A stretch of DNA of 33,803 nucleotides, taken from an uncultured Bacteroidota bacterium. GTDB taxonomy: Bacteria > Bacteroidota > Bacteroidia > AKYH767-A > 2013-40CM-41-45. The translations under genes were made by a program, and so were the position numbers. The stretch lies in contig CALMQM010000088.1 in assembly GCA_937871435.1 (NCBI GenBank), forward strand, positions 1 to 33,803, given 5' to 3'. Every line of letters begins with the position of its first letter. The first letter of the stretch is position 1. The notes beneath the pieces are model-generated. The model was not told where the DNA came from, made no database searches, and saw nothing but the letters and a program-made list of their open reading frames with translations. Shown here piece by piece: positions 17,497 to 26,575 of this stretch.

Positions 17497-20400
17497 TTAA
17501 GGTCTGGAGACGATGAGGAACAATTGAGAATTGTTTTCAATCAGGGAGTAATCGGATGATTCTACAATTCCATCACCTGTAAGGTCATCGTTAACATAAC
17601 CGAAGACAAAGTTTTGTGAGCTGTTTTCGACACTGCTGTAATCGGTTGATTCCACGATGCCATCCTGATTCACGTCACCGCTCCAGATGGCAAAATTACC
17701 ATCTCCTAAAGCGTGCAGGTTGTTTCCATAAGCTTTGGTAACGAGAGTTGTGAAATCATAGTTCATTACAGCATTGTTGCACAACACCGGTGCTGCACTC
17801 CATGCCTCCAATCCATTACGATGTTTCACAATGATGTAATACGAACTGCCTAAAATGGCAGAGGGGAACAAAAATGTTCCGTATCCTGCTGTGGAAATAG
17901 TTTTTGTATCGGAGAACAATATTGCATTCGGTGATGCAGCTTCAGCAAACTGAATTGTAAGTGTATCTGTTACAGAAGGAGAAAGAATTCCGACCATGGT
18001 GCTGTTTCCTATATAAAACCCTTCGATGAATACCCGGACATTCATAGTAATGCCGGAAGGATAAACATATGCACTTGAGCTGACAGCATTGCCACAAGGG
18101 CTTGTAACGACGGTGATATTTCCGGTACTTCCAACAGGAGCTACTGCTGTAATTTGTGAGGAATTATTGACAACGAAAGATGTTGCCTGAATTCCATTGA
18201 ACAATACATTCGACACAGCGGTAAATCCGGAACCTGATATCACAACACTTGTTCCTGCGGCGCCACCGGAGGGAGAGAAAGATGTAATTTGTGGAGGAGC
18301 AGTTACTCCCATAGTGATGACATTGGAATTCGCATTACCAGAACTGTTGTTTCTGCCAATCACCATATTTGGTCTTCTTGATCCTGTCCCTGAAGCGGTT
18401 GTTTGAGTACATGCCCCTGCTCCGGCAGAGCCATCCGCCTGATAATATGCTGTTGAAACAAATGATGAGCTGGTATAATAATTCTGATACCCCGTAACAC
18501 CAACTACCTGATTGGAAAAACAAATGTCAATCACAATGTTGGAAGTGCCATTCCAGTTGAATGGAGTACTAAAAATATGTGTATTCAACGCACCCGGTGT
18601 TGGAGTATAATTGAGCGGTCCAACCACAGTTGTAAAAGTCAGATTTTGAAATGTTGAATTCAAAGTAGTGGAACTTGTCGTAGCCATTTTGATGGTGTAT
18701 CCGTTCAAATCGACAGGATCACCCACTGTGGAATTTATTGTGAATCCGAGTGAATTGATTGTCCCGGCTGATAATCCCAATCCGGTAAGTTCAGTAGCGC
18801 GAATTAAATATTGCTGACGACCGTTTCCATAATACGTTGGATAAGCTGAAGCCAGTCCGCTTGTCGTACTGCTCAGATTTGTACCTGTACCGAGAGTTAC
18901 ACTGCTTTGCAACGGACAGGTTGGTGTAGCTGTAACAGAGCAGGAAACTGTTTGTCCATCCGTCAGCGATGTGGTCGTGAACACAGGATTGTTGGAGCCC
19001 GCATTGTTTCCGTCCACTAACCATTGATAAGCAGGAGCAGTTCCACCGCTTACAGTAGCAGTGAATGAAACCGATGCACCATTGCATTGTGGATTGGTTC
19101 CACTTGTTTGCAGAATAGAAACCGTCGGATTTCCCTGTGGAGTAATTCCAATTACCAGAGCATTGGAAGTCGCAGTTGTCGGGCTTGCACACAATGCATT
19201 GGATGTTAGCACACAGGTGACAGATTGTCCGTTTGTCAAAGAACTGGTGGTAAATACAGCACTGTTAGATCCTGCATTCACTCCATTTATTTTCCATTGG
19301 TAGGAAGGTACGCTGCCACCGTTCACCGGTGTAGATGTGAAAGTCAACGGAGATGCGGCACATGCGGGATTAGAACCTGTAGTAAGTGCAATAGAAACGG
19401 ATGGAGTTACCGGAGGAGCAATAGAAATAGTGATTGCATTAGAAGTAGCCGGATTCGCTGTGACACCGGGCATGTTGGAAGTCATCACACAGGTTATCAC
19501 ATCTCCGTTCACCAGTGATGACGAAGTAAATGTCGGGCTGTTGGTTCCAACATTATTTCCATTCACTTTCCATTGATAGGCCGGAGTAGTTCCCCCATTC
19601 CCGGGACTAGCAGTGAATGTAACAGATGATCCTGCGCACATCGGATTACTTCCGGCAGTAACAGAAATCACTACGGATGCATCACTGGTACAAACCGGAA
19701 TCTGAAAGGAACAGATTTGTGTTCGTGCAGCAGAACCTCCGCTGGATCCTCCCATGTATTCACCGGTGAACCAAAAGGTGATTCCATCCGGATCGAGTAC
19801 CAATTGGGCGTAATCACCATCTCTGTTGCTGGTTGTTTGCGATCCGGTTCCGGCAACAATTAATGTTTCTGTGATTGGCAATGTACCTAATGGATCACAA
19901 CTTCGTCTCCCTGTATAATACAATCCCGGATAAATTCCGCCTGTGGCATCTGCTTTCATGTACACAAGACCGATAGATCCGTTGTTATCCATCGCGATAC
20001 TTCCCATCCATCGTGTAGCTGCATCCGGAGTATAAATTCCTTCCTGGTACAGACTCCACACTCCTGTACTCGTATTTTGCCGGAGTTCGCACCATTTGAT
20101 ACTTCTTTGTGTGGCACTGATTTTTACTCCCCAGTTCAGGACAACAGTATTGTATGATCCCCAGGATTTCCACTGTGAACGGAACATACACACTCCGCCG
20201 ATTCCATCCAGTTTTTGAGTGGTGCCGGGTTGAGACACATCATTCCAGCTCGCATCATACGATGCATCGAAGGAAGCTGTTGGAATATTTCCTGCCAGAG
20301 TAATGGTCGCGGTAGGTGTGGTTGGAACCCAGTTGACCGACATCTGGTAGATATTGACTGCATCTGTAAAACTTCCGCCCCAGCCATTGTCGGAGTAAGA

Positions 20401-21270
20401 AAAAATCGGACACGGTGTTCCGGAAGAAGGAAGTACGCCATCTGAAGCATCTCCCGGGAGTGGACAGAAAAATCCTGTGCTTTGAGGCGGACTGAAACTT
20501 GTGTAGATAGAACGTGATGCAGGATCACCGGAAAGCATGGCTGCACGATCAAATGCAAATACTTTTTGCGCCTGATTCGAAGTCATAAAATAGGAATCAG
20601 CCCATACCGAAAATTTCAGATAATCAGGAAATGCAGGTGATGTAAATGTGTAAGCATAATACGCACCAAGCGGATTGGATGTTTGTGAAATCGCGATGTA
20701 CATTTTGTTTCCGGAACTTCCAAACTGTGCCAACATCCAGCGAGCTGCTGCTTTGTCATACAGTACGATCGGATCTCCGTTATTCGGTGTAGCCGGATTC
20801 CACAAAGTACCAAGCGTGACTGTAGCTGAGTCCACACCATTCGATTTAACCTTCACTTTGAAAGTGGTAGAATTGATCATTTGTACGTAATACAAATCAT
20901 CCGCGGCACCGGAAGGATCAAAGGGTCTGAATCCGCTTGCAGTTTGGCCGGGATAATTCGCTATGGGCGCGCGTCCGGGAACGTCACCCATTCTTGTTTG
21001 AATAGAAGATGGTGCATTTCCATATTCAGGTCCATCCGCTACAGTCTTTGGAAATTTTTGTGGTTCTCTTCCGTCACGGTCTTCAGATTCATCTTTATCA
21101 TAAGGTTTTTTTTCATCCACAGGAAATTCACGGGCCAATTCACTTAATGGTTTGGTGATATGAAATTCAGAGCATTTGATCACCACCACTTTTCCATTCT
21201 CTTTTTTTACCTGAGCGTAAGTCAGGATATTTACGAGCAGAAAAGATGATAGAAGTAGAACTTTTTTCAT
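17497..21270 (-). CDS. Large secreted multidomain protein with Ig-like repeats, IPT/TIG domain and dockerin-like C-terminus
   Basis: The protein has 1257 residues from the ATG at 21270. The ATG at 21282 would add four residues ahead of a clean signal peptide (MKKVLLLSSFLLVNILTYAQ). Residues about 60-525 are a large beta-rich region, possibly a propeller, with repeated WxxSxxMDNNGSIGLVYMK-type segments. Three Ig-like repeats of ~90 residues follow (about 530-800), each with a SNP-C-G pattern and YQWKVNG. Next comes a domain (800-970) resembling those seen with Bacteroidota gliding/T9SS proteins (YGNGRQQYLIRATELTGLG, WNGTSNIVIDICF), then an IPT/TIG domain (about 990-1070, GTSVVISGSGF). The C-terminus (about 1195-1257) has two EF-hand-like loops, DVNQDGIVESTDY and DLTGDGIVESSDY, the layout of a type I dockerin. 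A classical T9SS type A sorting domain is missing. Confidence 0.85.
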   Translation of the reverse strand: MKKVLLLSSFLLVNILTYAQVKKENGKVVVIKCSEFHITKPLSELAREFPVDEKKPYDKDESEDRDGREPQKFPKTVADGPEYGNAPSSIQTRMGDVPGRAPIANYPGQTASGFRPFDPSGAADDLYYVQMINSTTFKVKVKSNGVDSATVTLGTLWNPATPNNGDPIVLYDKAAARWMLAQFGSSGNKMYIAISQTSNPLGAYYAYTFTSPAFPDYLKFSVWADSYFMTSNQAQKVFAFDRAAMLSGDPASRSIYTSFSPPQSTGFFCPLPGDASDGVLPSSGTPCPIFSYSDNGWGGSFTDAVNIYQMSVNWVPTTPTATITLAGNIPTASFDASYDASWNDVSQPGTTQKLDGIGGVCMFRSQWKSWGSYNTVVLNWGVKISATQRSIKWCELRQNTSTGVWSLYQEGIYTPDAATRWMGSIAMDNNGSIGLVYMKADATGGIYPGLYYTGRRSCDPLGTLPITETLIVAGTGSQTTSNRDGDYAQLVLDPDGITFWFTGEYMGGSSGGSAARTQICSFQIPVCTSDASVVISVTAGSNPMCAGSSVTFTASPGNGGTTPAYQWKVNGNNVGTNSPTFTSSSLVNGDVITCVMTSNMPGVTANPATSNAITISIAPPVTPSVSIALTTGSNPACAASPLTFTSTPVNGGSVPSYQWKINGVNAGSNSAVFTTSSLTNGQSVTCVLTSNALCASPTTATSNALVIGITPQGNPTVSILQTSGTNPQCNGASVSFTATVSGGTAPAYQWLVDGNNAGSNNPVFTTTSLTDGQTVSCSVTATPTCPLQSSVTLGTGTNLSSTTSGLASAYPTYYGNGRQQYLIRATELTGLGLSAGTINSLGFTINSTVGDPVDLNGYTIKMATTSSTTLNSTFQNLTFTTVVGPLNYTPTPGALNTHIFSTPFNWNGTSNIVIDICFSNQVVGVTGYQNYYTSSSFVSTAYYQADGSAGAGACTQTTASGTGSRRPNMVIGRNNSSGNANSNVITMGVTAPPQITSFSPSGGAAGTSVVISGSGFTAVSNVLFNGIQATSFVVNNSSQITAVAPVGSTGNITVVTSPCGNAVSSSAYVYPSGITMNVRVFIEGFYIGNSTMVGILSPSVTDTLTIQFAEAASPNAILFSDTKTISTAGYGTFLFPSAILGSSYYIIVKHRNGLEAWSAAPVLCNNAVMNYDFTTLVTKAYGNNLHALGDGNFAIWSGDVNQDGIVESTDYSSVENSSQNFVFGYVNDDLTGDGIVESSDYSLIENNSQLFLIVSRP

Positions 21271-21348
21271 TGTGTGGTACACTGATAGTACATGTAATAA
21301 TTTATAATTCTGTGTGCTGAAATTATGGCTGTCCTATGTACGGAAGCA

Positions 21349-21376
21349 ATAACTTGTCGCGACAAGCATAACTTGT
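21349..21376. promoter_or_regulatory. Palindrome plus direct repeats upstream of the dockerin-like protein gene
   Basis: cttgtcgcgacaag (21353-21366) is a perfect 14-bp palindrome. The 9-mer ataacttgt occurs at 21349-21357 and again at 21368-21376, in the same direction and 19 bp apart. The element is 80-105 bp upstream of the start at 21270 and is a plausible operator. The responsible regulator is unknown. Confidence 0.4.
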
Positions 21377-22074
21377 AAGAATGCACAGGATAAGGGAGAA
21401 TCCGGTTAACGCAGTTTTCAAATCAATGACCGGCGGATGAGATTGATTTGACGAATAAGAACGATAAAAATAGCCGATTTGTTAAGTAAAAGCAAGGGAT
21501 TGACAAGGATGTGGAAATGTTATCCATTTTCCTCCTAAATCTTTTTGATTTTGGGCTGTTTCAGCCGTTCTTCTGAGGATAAAATATTTACAGTTCAAAT
21601 CTTTCTTTCAGCCTGATTCTGAAACCTGTGCCGGAGTCAAAATTCGGAGGGCATAATTCATTTTTTGTTTGTAGCAAAGAGATGGTAGAGATATCAATTC
21701 AAAACACAAAACCAGAAAAATTGAGTTATGAATGTTGCTCATATTTTGGATTGCAAATGATTCAATGCTGGATCATTTTCTTTGCCAGATGTACACTCAG
21801 AAATCGTTCATCATGCTGGAAAGCCCTTCCGGAGCGGGTTCTTACCTGTTCAGCAAAATTCGTTTTGGGACGGTAAGAAGGTGATATACATTTGAACTGT
21901 TCATTGAAAGTTGGAAATGATTAGGAAGATTTCTACAAAGTGTCAGAGCATGACATGCATAGACTTCATGAAATTTGAATGCGATTATTCATTGTTGAAT
22001 TGTCCTTCAGAGCTTGTCAAAATAATCTGAAAGAAATTCAATCCAACCCTGTTCCCGTAAGGACAGTTTTACTT

Positions 22075-22126
22075 ATGCCAGATCTGCCAATGGAATTGTA
22101 GCGTGCTCTTCCGGCAGGTTTGGCAT
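22075..22126 (+). other. Possible structured RNA stem
   Basis: atgccagatctgcc (22075-22088) and ggcaggtttggcat (22113-22126) can pair over 14 consecutive positions as RNA, two of them G-U wobbles, with a 24-base loop. Wobble pairs are compatible with an RNA rather than a protein-bound DNA dyad. A weak T-rich stretch follows. No gene ends immediately upstream on the plus strand. It may be a small RNA or its terminator. Confidence 0.3.
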
Positions 22127-22342
22127 TATTGTTTTAAAAATTTGTCGGCCTGGAAGAAATGATTGATAGCTTTTTTCTTTTGTCTGTGTGTTTGCGATTC
22201 ATGTATTTGTACTTCAAACCAAATTCACCAAAAGAATAAACATTGTAATGCGCTAGTTTTTTGAACAATTGATGAAAAATTGATACAGGCTTCCTTTTGT
22301 CTTCTCTGGTCTGGCTGACTGCGAATCCACTCTGTTTGAGCA

Positions 22343-22373
22343 TTGTTCATATGACTGAATAGAGGTATATTTG
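22343..22373 (+). promoter_or_regulatory. Candidate promoter of the propeller sensor kinase
   Basis: TTG at 22343-22345 and TATATTTG at 22366-22373 are separated by 20 bp. TATATTTG matches the Bacteroidota -7 consensus TAnnTTTG exactly. The predicted transcript would start ~17 bases before the ATG at 22397, leaving a short leader without a strong Shine-Dalgarno sequence (caggggg is nearby). Confidence 0.55.
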
Positions 22374-22396
22374 GATTATTCCGTTCAGGGGGCAAC

Positions 22397-25318
22397 ATGA
22401 ATTTTCCATTTCTGCGAAAACAACTGCTTTTACTTTTTGCTTTTTTTATGCAAGGAGCATATCTGCTTTTTGCCCAGGTATTGTCGCCGTTATTTCATCA
22501 ATATTCAACGGAAGAAGGTTTAGCATCAAGTGAGGTCTATGATGTACTGGAAGATGCTTCCGGAATTATGTGGTTTGGAACAGACAAAGGTCTGGCTCGG
22601 TTTGATGGATATGAATTCAAAACCTATACTTCCAAAGATGGCTTGACTGACAACACAGTTTTCAATTTACGTGGCGATCATCGAGGCAGAGTGTGGATGC
22701 AAACCTATTCCGGAAAACTGTTTTATTTTGAAGCAGGTAAAATTCAACCCTTTGCCGGTAACTCCATTTTGTCAGACAGTACAAAGAGTCGTATTCCGAC
22801 CGGTTTTGATCTCGACAGTCTGGGGAATGTGATTGTTTCATTGCAGAACGTAGGTGAAATATGTATTGACACTTTGGGTAAGATACAATGGTATCATACA
22901 TCAGCAAATTGTCCGGGTGTAAACTATATGATTGATGAGATCAAACCCGGATCCTTAGTAAACACACTTATTGATCCTTTTTTTAGCAATGGATCTTTTA
23001 CGGTGAAATATTTACGGGAAAAAAATACTTCTTCAATCACTTTAAACGTTCCATTCGCAAACAGGTTCAATGCCTTGCGGTTGAAGAATGAGCATTTGCT
23101 GGTGAGTATTGGAAATGTACTGGTCGAAACGGATGGTAAAAATGTTCTTTCACAAAAGACATTTAATGGTCATGTGATTGAAATGTTTCAGGATGATAAA
23201 CAGGCAATCTGGATAGGAACAGTTGATGGATTGTATTTGTTTGATGATGGAAAAATAGAACATGCATTCAGGCATTACCTCGACGGAATTTATATCACAG
23301 GCATATTAGAAGACCGGGAAGGAGGGATGTGGATTTCATCATTGAACGGGGGAGTTTACTATACTCCGGGATGTGGAATTTTGGGGATTCAATATAAAGA
23401 AGAACAATTGCGAAAACCAATTAGCATTGCGAGTGATGGAAATGAGTCAGTGTATGCAGGATTCTGGACTGGAGCAGTAGTGAAGATCAGGAATACTGCT
23501 ACTTCAGTGATGATTGATCCTTTGAAAATGAAAACGGATCAGCCCATCAACAGGATCAGTATTTTTCCGGATGATGACAAAGTTTATATTAGTTGTTACA
23601 GACCTTGTTATTTGCTTGGAGAGAGTATTCATTTTTTCAAATCACCCGGGATACTCGGACTAAAAACAAAATTTCTGCAATTTCAAAACAAAGAATTTTT
23701 CGTTGCGGCATCAGGCACTGTATTTCGCATGTACAAGGATTCATTGTCATTGGTTTACCCGACAGATCAACGTGTGAATTGCATCGGAGAAACGAAAGAC
23801 GGTAATTTACTTATCGGAAGTAACCGGGGATTGTTTGTTGTAGACGCTCAGAGTGGAAAATTAAAATTGTATCACTCCGCCTTGAATGATGTACGCGTTG
23901 ATGATATACAGTATTGCAATGATATGCTTGTGCTTGCAACAAAGGGTAGAGGAGTGGTTTGCCTTCTCAAAGATTCCGTACTGACAATCGATGAAGGTGA
24001 AGGCTTGTGCAGTGATTTAGTGAATAAAATTCTGGTAACCGGAAATGAAATCTGGTGTGCTACGAACAAAGGCATTGCACATATACTTTTTACACAACAG
24101 AAGGAGCATCCATTTGTTGTTAAAAATATACAAAGCAGCAATGGACTGTTGAGTGACGAAACCAATGATCTCACAGTACTCAAAGATACACTGTATGCAG
24201 TATCCAATTCAGGGCTCTCGTTTTTTCCTCTTGGAATTGATTTTGACAACCGGATTCCACCATCCGTGAATATTGATCAGATACGGGTAAATGACAGTGT
24301 GTATTCGTTGCAGGGTTTGATGGAGCTGAATCATTCATCAAATAACCTTGAAATGAATTTTACCGGTATCTCTTTTCGAAGTATGGGAAAATTAATTTAC
24401 CGCTATGAGCTCATCAATGGATCAGATACATTAAGTTCCATTACGAGTAACCGACAGGTTCAGTTTTTCTCCTTGTTGCCTGGCAAATATATTTTTAGGG
24501 TAAAAGCGAAAAATACTTCCGGGATATGGAGTAGTGAAGCTGCAACAATTTCATTTGTTGTTATGCCTGCCTGGTGGCAAACAAAATCATTCGCCTTGAT
24601 AATTGCCGTTTTTGCGGGGTTGATACTGTTGTTTATTTATTTGAACAGAATGAAAAAGATCAGTGAGCGATTTGATAACGAGCGTCGTCAGGCTTCGTTG
24701 CAATTGACAGCAATGCGGGCACAAATGAATCCGCATTTCATTTTTAATGTGATGAATTCTATCCGGAACTTTATGCAGAACAAAGATTCCCGATCAGCGG
24801 AACGATACCTGACATCTTTTGCCAAATTGATTCGGTATACACTGGATAATTCAGAAACACAGGAAGTGAGTCTGGAAGCGGAACTGCAGGCATTAAAGAA
24901 TTATGCTGAACTGGAAATGCAGCGCTTCGAACAGGGATTTGATTTTACCATTGAGTGTGAAGAAGGATTGGATTTGAGTGAATATTCATTGCCATCCTTG
25001 CTTCTTCAACCTTTTGTAGAAAATTCAATTAAACATGGTATCGGGAGACTGGATAAAGGAGGTAAAATCTCGCTGAAAATATCCAAACAGGAATCCGGAC
25101 TGCGTATCATCATTGAAGACAACGGTGTAGGTGTAAATGTGTCAAAGGAATGGAACAGATTGAACAGAGCAGACCATATTTCATTCGGGACATCTTTGAC
25201 ACATGAACGAATTCAGGCATATAACAAAGCTTTCAACAAATCAGTACGGGCAAGTATAACTGATTTAATAAACACTGATGGAACCATTGGCGGAACCCGG
25301 GTGGAGATCATCATCTGA
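22397..25318 (+). CDS. Two-component sensor kinase with periplasmic propeller (Reg_prop/Y_Y_Y) and LytS-type kinase core
   Basis: The protein has 973 residues. A signal sequence or first helix lies at about 8-27 (LLLLFAFFMQGAYLLFAQ). Residues about 30-660 are repeated two-component-regulator propeller blades, with motifs such as EDASGIMWFGTDKGLARFDG and DDKQAIWIGTVDGLYLFDDG. A Y_Y_Y domain follows (about 665-725, YRYELINGSD, LPGKYIFRVKAKNTSGIWS). The transmembrane helix is at about 731-750. The LytS-type His_kinase domain has H780 in QMNPHFIFN, and the HATPase has QPFVENSIKHGIG and DNGVGV. Unlike classical hybrid systems, the regulator is a separate gene. The periplasmic sensor suits polysaccharide or other ligand detection in the envelope, but the ligand is unknown. 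It lies 57 bp before its LytTR regulator, and both probably share the promoter at 22343-22373. Confidence 0.95.
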   Translation: MNFPFLRKQLLLLFAFFMQGAYLLFAQVLSPLFHQYSTEEGLASSEVYDVLEDASGIMWFGTDKGLARFDGYEFKTYTSKDGLTDNTVFNLRGDHRGRVWMQTYSGKLFYFEAGKIQPFAGNSILSDSTKSRIPTGFDLDSLGNVIVSLQNVGEICIDTLGKIQWYHTSANCPGVNYMIDEIKPGSLVNTLIDPFFSNGSFTVKYLREKNTSSITLNVPFANRFNALRLKNEHLLVSIGNVLVETDGKNVLSQKTFNGHVIEMFQDDKQAIWIGTVDGLYLFDDGKIEHAFRHYLDGIYITGILEDREGGMWISSLNGGVYYTPGCGILGIQYKEEQLRKPISIASDGNESVYAGFWTGAVVKIRNTATSVMIDPLKMKTDQPINRISIFPDDDKVYISCYRPCYLLGESIHFFKSPGILGLKTKFLQFQNKEFFVAASGTVFRMYKDSLSLVYPTDQRVNCIGETKDGNLLIGSNRGLFVVDAQSGKLKLYHSALNDVRVDDIQYCNDMLVLATKGRGVVCLLKDSVLTIDEGEGLCSDLVNKILVTGNEIWCATNKGIAHILFTQQKEHPFVVKNIQSSNGLLSDETNDLTVLKDTLYAVSNSGLSFFPLGIDFDNRIPPSVNIDQIRVNDSVYSLQGLMELNHSSNNLEMNFTGISFRSMGKLIYRYELINGSDTLSSITSNRQVQFFSLLPGKYIFRVKAKNTSGIWSSEAATISFVVMPAWWQTKSFALIIAVFAGLILLFIYLNRMKKISERFDNERRQASLQLTAMRAQMNPHFIFNVMNSIRNFMQNKDSRSAERYLTSFAKLIRYTLDNSETQEVSLEAELQALKNYAELEMQRFEQGFDFTIECEEGLDLSEYSLPSLLLQPFVENSIKHGIGRLDKGGKISLKISKQESGLRIIIEDNGVGVNVSKEWNRLNRADHISFGTSLTHERIQAYNKAFNKSVRASITDLINTDGTIGGTRVEIII

Positions 25319-25375
25319 GTTTTGTTATTTCGGGAAAAGGATTATCTTGTGTTACCTTTCACTGCATCCCACCCC

Positions 25376-26113
25376 ATGATTTCCGCCCTTATCGTTGATG
25401 ATGAAAAGAAGAATCGTGACAGTTTGCGAAAGCTGATTGCGGAATATTGCCCGGAAGTAAATGTTGCCGGCGAAGCTTCTTCTGTTGAAGAGGCGAGAGT
25501 CGCTTGCACGAAACTGAAACCGGATTTGGTTTTTCTTGATGTAGAAATGCCCAAGGGAAGCGGATTTGATTTGTTACGCCAATTTGATCCTATTCCGTTT
25601 AAGGTAATCTTTGTTACTGCCCATTCACATTATGCCATTAAAGCCATTCGGTTTGCTGCATTGGATTATTTACTAAAACCTGTTGATACCGATGATCTGA
25701 TTGCTGCCGTAAAGAAAGCAACTACAAACGGCACTTCTTCTGCTTCTGTACAATACAAATCACTCTTCGAAAATTTAAATACGCAGAGTCTGATTAAACT
25801 GGCGATTCCTATCAGGGATGGTTTCGCGTTTTTATCGCCTGATGAAATCATCCGTTTGCAGGCTGATGGGACTTACACACATTTGTTTACAAAAGATCAA
25901 AAATATACTGGAGCAAGAAATATTAAAGAATACGAACAGATGCTCTCGGATCACTGTTTTTTCAGGTCACATCATTCTCATCTGATCAATTTGAAACATG
26001 TAAAAAAATTCAGCCGCCTGGATGGTTATTTTGTGGAAATGAGTGACGGTTCACAGGCGGAAATATCCCGAAGAAAAAAAGAAGAGTTTATTGAATTGAT
26101 GAGCCGTAAATAG
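25376..26113 (+). CDS. LytTR-family response regulator (partner of the propeller sensor kinase)
   Basis: The protein has 245 residues from the ATG at 25376. The frame is open from a TTG at 25322, but the ATG begins directly with the first receiver strand (MISALIVDDEKK), so it is chosen. Receiver (1-118): acidic pair D8-D9, phosphoacceptor D55 in FLDVEMP, T81, and K101 in DYLLKP. LytTR DNA-binding domain (about 140-243): LQADGTYTHLFT, FFRSHHSHLINLKHVKKF and a basic SRRKKEEF end. It is a diverged paralogue of the regulator at 1220-1975. A candidate terminator follows 17 bp after the stop. Expected targets are direct-repeat sites upstream of envelope or secretion genes, but none is identified. 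Confidence 0.94.
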   Translation: MISALIVDDEKKNRDSLRKLIAEYCPEVNVAGEASSVEEARVACTKLKPDLVFLDVEMPKGSGFDLLRQFDPIPFKVIFVTAHSHYAIKAIRFAALDYLLKPVDTDDLIAAVKKATTNGTSSASVQYKSLFENLNTQSLIKLAIPIRDGFAFLSPDEIIRLQADGTYTHLFTKDQKYTGARNIKEYEQMLSDHCFFRSHHSHLINLKHVKKFSRLDGYFVEMSDGSQAEISRRKKEEFIELMSRK

Positions 26114-26129
26114 ATTTTTCTCTGCTAAA

Positions 26130-26161
26130 AAGCCAAAAACACACCTTGGCTTCTCCTTTTT
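26130..26161 (+). terminator. Terminator of the propeller kinase operon
   Basis: aagccaa (26130-26136) and ttggctt (26146-26152) form a 7-bp stem with a nine-base loop, followed by ctccttttt. It lies just after the stop at 26113 and is a plausible rho-independent terminator of moderate strength. Confidence 0.65.
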
Positions 26162-26189
26162 GATTACCCTTTATTAATTTATTAGTACC

Positions 26190-26225
26190 GCCGGTTGCTT
26201 TTTTGAACCTCTGGTTATAACCGGC
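26190..26225. repeat. Inverted repeat near the transposase remnant
   Basis: gccggtt (26190-26196) and aaccggc (26219-26225) are complementary, and the perfect palindrome ggttataacc (26213-26222) overlaps the right arm. It sits between the kinase operon and the transposase-like remnant. It could be a remnant of an element end or a regulator site. Confidence 0.35.
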
Positions 26226-26311
26226 CAAAAATTCCGCATAATCTTTAACATTTTTAAGCGGTAGCTGATGAATCATCAATCAGCATGCAACCTTTTCTTA
26301 TTTATCTCTTT

Positions 26312-26515
26312 ATGCAGCGACGAAAATTTTCATCCGAATTCAAATTTAAAGTTGTCTTGCTGGCGATTTCTGATAAATACAGTACTGAACAATTGGCTGA
26401 AATGTTTGATTTGGATACAAAACAAATCAATACGTGGAAACGGAATTATTTATCTAAAGCGGAAATTAAAAACCAGAGAAAACAAGAAGCTTTTCGATCC
26501 CTGAATTCGGGATAA
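26312..26515 (+). pseudogene. Transposase OrfA-type helix-turn-helix remnant
   Basis: The product has 67 residues from the ATG at 26312 (an ATG at 26285 would add nine). Residues 1-47 (QRRKFSSEFKFKVVLLAIS, then YSTEQLAEMFDLDTKQINTWKRNYL) match the N-terminal helix-turn-helix of IS3-type OrfA transposases. In full-length OrfA (~90-110 residues) a leucine-zipper region follows. Here the protein diverges after NYLSKAEIK and ends at residue 67. No OrfB integrase domain or terminal inverted repeats were found nearby. It is most likely a decayed IS fragment, or less probably a domesticated small DNA-binding protein. It marks a past insertion beside the giant adhesin gene. Confidence 0.7.
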
Positions 26516-26575
26516 CATGTACATAATACATAGAGTTCAATTTTATTTATTCGTGAAACACAAAAAAACAAGCCG

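Larger units (their letters stand above)
21271..22396. other. 1.1-kb divergent intergenic region
   Basis: This region separates the minus-strand dockerin-like gene from the plus-strand propeller kinase. Open frames of 82 codons (21628-21876, plus) and 69 codons (22134-22343, minus) are present, but they show no family resemblance or signal peptide and are not called. The region contains the operator-like element at 21349-21376, a possible RNA stem at 22075-22126, and the kinase promoter at 22343-22373. It is unusually long for this otherwise compact window. Confidence 0.5.

Noticed and set aside
18900..19680. Regularly spaced similar segments, at first sight a direct-repeat array
   Set aside because: They are ~270-290-bp coding repeats encoding Ig-like modules in an open frame, not a CRISPR or non-coding repeat.
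21628..21876. 82-codon plus-strand open frame in the 1.1-kb gap
   Set aside because: No recognisable motif, a cysteine/tryptophan-rich random look and no ribosome-binding signal.
22134..22343. 69-codon minus-strand open frame in the same gap
   Set aside because: A basic, motif-free peptide. I considered a GIY-YIG or transposase end but could not match any signature.
26088..26279. 63-codon minus-strand frame overlapping the end of the propeller-system regulator
   Set aside because: The end is antisense to a conserved LytTR domain and crosses the terminator. The middle vaguely resembles a basic tail but no family was recognised.
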